Source of the DNA: an uncultured Eremococcus sp.
GTDB lineage: Bacteria > Bacillota > Bacilli > Lactobacillales > Aerococcaceae
Direction of reading: 5' to 3'
NCBI GenBank assembly: GCA_943914835.1
Contig: CALUDO010000024.1
Coordinates: 1-14,258, forward strand
Length of the DNA stretch: 14,258 nucleotides
Below are positions 14,195-14,258 of the stretch, piece after piece; the stretch's first letter is position 1, and every line of letters begins with the position of its first letter. The notes beneath the pieces are model-generated. The model worked only from the letters and a program-made list of their open reading frames with translations. It was not told the DNA's origin and did not search any database. The position numbers and the translations under genes are program-made.

Positions 14195-14258
14195 GTGTCA
14201 CCTCAAATTTATATTACAGTTACTTATCATATCAAATAAATTACCTTAATTCTTGTAA

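Noticed and set aside
14195..14258. TTGATA-N16-TATAAA as the parE promoter
   Set aside because: Transcription would start inside or next to the parE ribosome binding site, leaving too little leader; the true promoter may lie further upstream.
1..14258. CRISPR arrays, tRNA/rRNA genes, insertion sequences or prophage genes
   Set aside because: No regularly spaced repeats, transposase or integrase motifs, or tRNA-like cloverleaf sequences were noticed on either strand.

Overview
The window looks like chromosomal DNA of a low-GC Gram-positive coccus-type bacterium, most likely Lactobacillales (perhaps an Aerococcaceae-like lineage; genus not determined). Reasons: AT-rich sequence, strong AGGAGG ribosome binding sites, an LPDTG sortase substrate, a KxYKxGKxW-like signal peptide, a family II Mn-dependent pyrophosphatase, a Gram-positive-type ParE/ParC pair, and RqcH (FbpA/PavA family). 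No mobile elements, tRNA, rRNA or CRISPR were seen.

Layout. Positions 1-4894 carry five minus-strand genes with an envelope flavour. In transcription order they are: an orphan mannose/sorbose-family PTS EIIB-like protein, a secreted CapA/PgsA-type protein, an LPXTG-anchored coiled-coil protein of unknown function, a PedC/BrcD-like thioredoxin-fold protein, and a secreted SleB-like wall hydrolase with LysM (3' end outside the window). A hairpin terminator separates capA from the LPXTG gene. A perfect match to the WalR (YycF) box lies just upstream of the hydrolase gene. Divergent from the EIIB gene is a plus-strand AraC-family regulator (5042-6217).

Positions 6250-6890 hold nrdH (minus) and a 328-base intergenic region. 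The nrdH promoter has two NrdR-box-like 16-mers, one overlapping its -35, which ties it to ribonucleotide reductase control. At the other end a good sigma-A promoter drives rqcH (plus), the ribosome quality-control factor that adds C-terminal alanine tails.

Positions 8600-14258 are core genes on the minus strand: parE, parC (17-base overlap) and ppaC, probably read from a promoter upstream of parE, ending at a strong hairpin shared with convergent rqcH. ParE carries an acidic C-terminal tail containing QINLF, which resembles a DNA polymerase sliding-clamp-binding pentapeptide.

The most interesting leads are the clamp-motif-like ParE tail, the orphan EIIB with an altered active-site motif beside a divergent AraC regulator, the uncharacterised LPXTG coiled-coil protein whose two mature cysteines bracket the coiled coil, and two recognisable regulatory sites (WalR, tandem NrdR). 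None of these amounts to a demonstrated new system.
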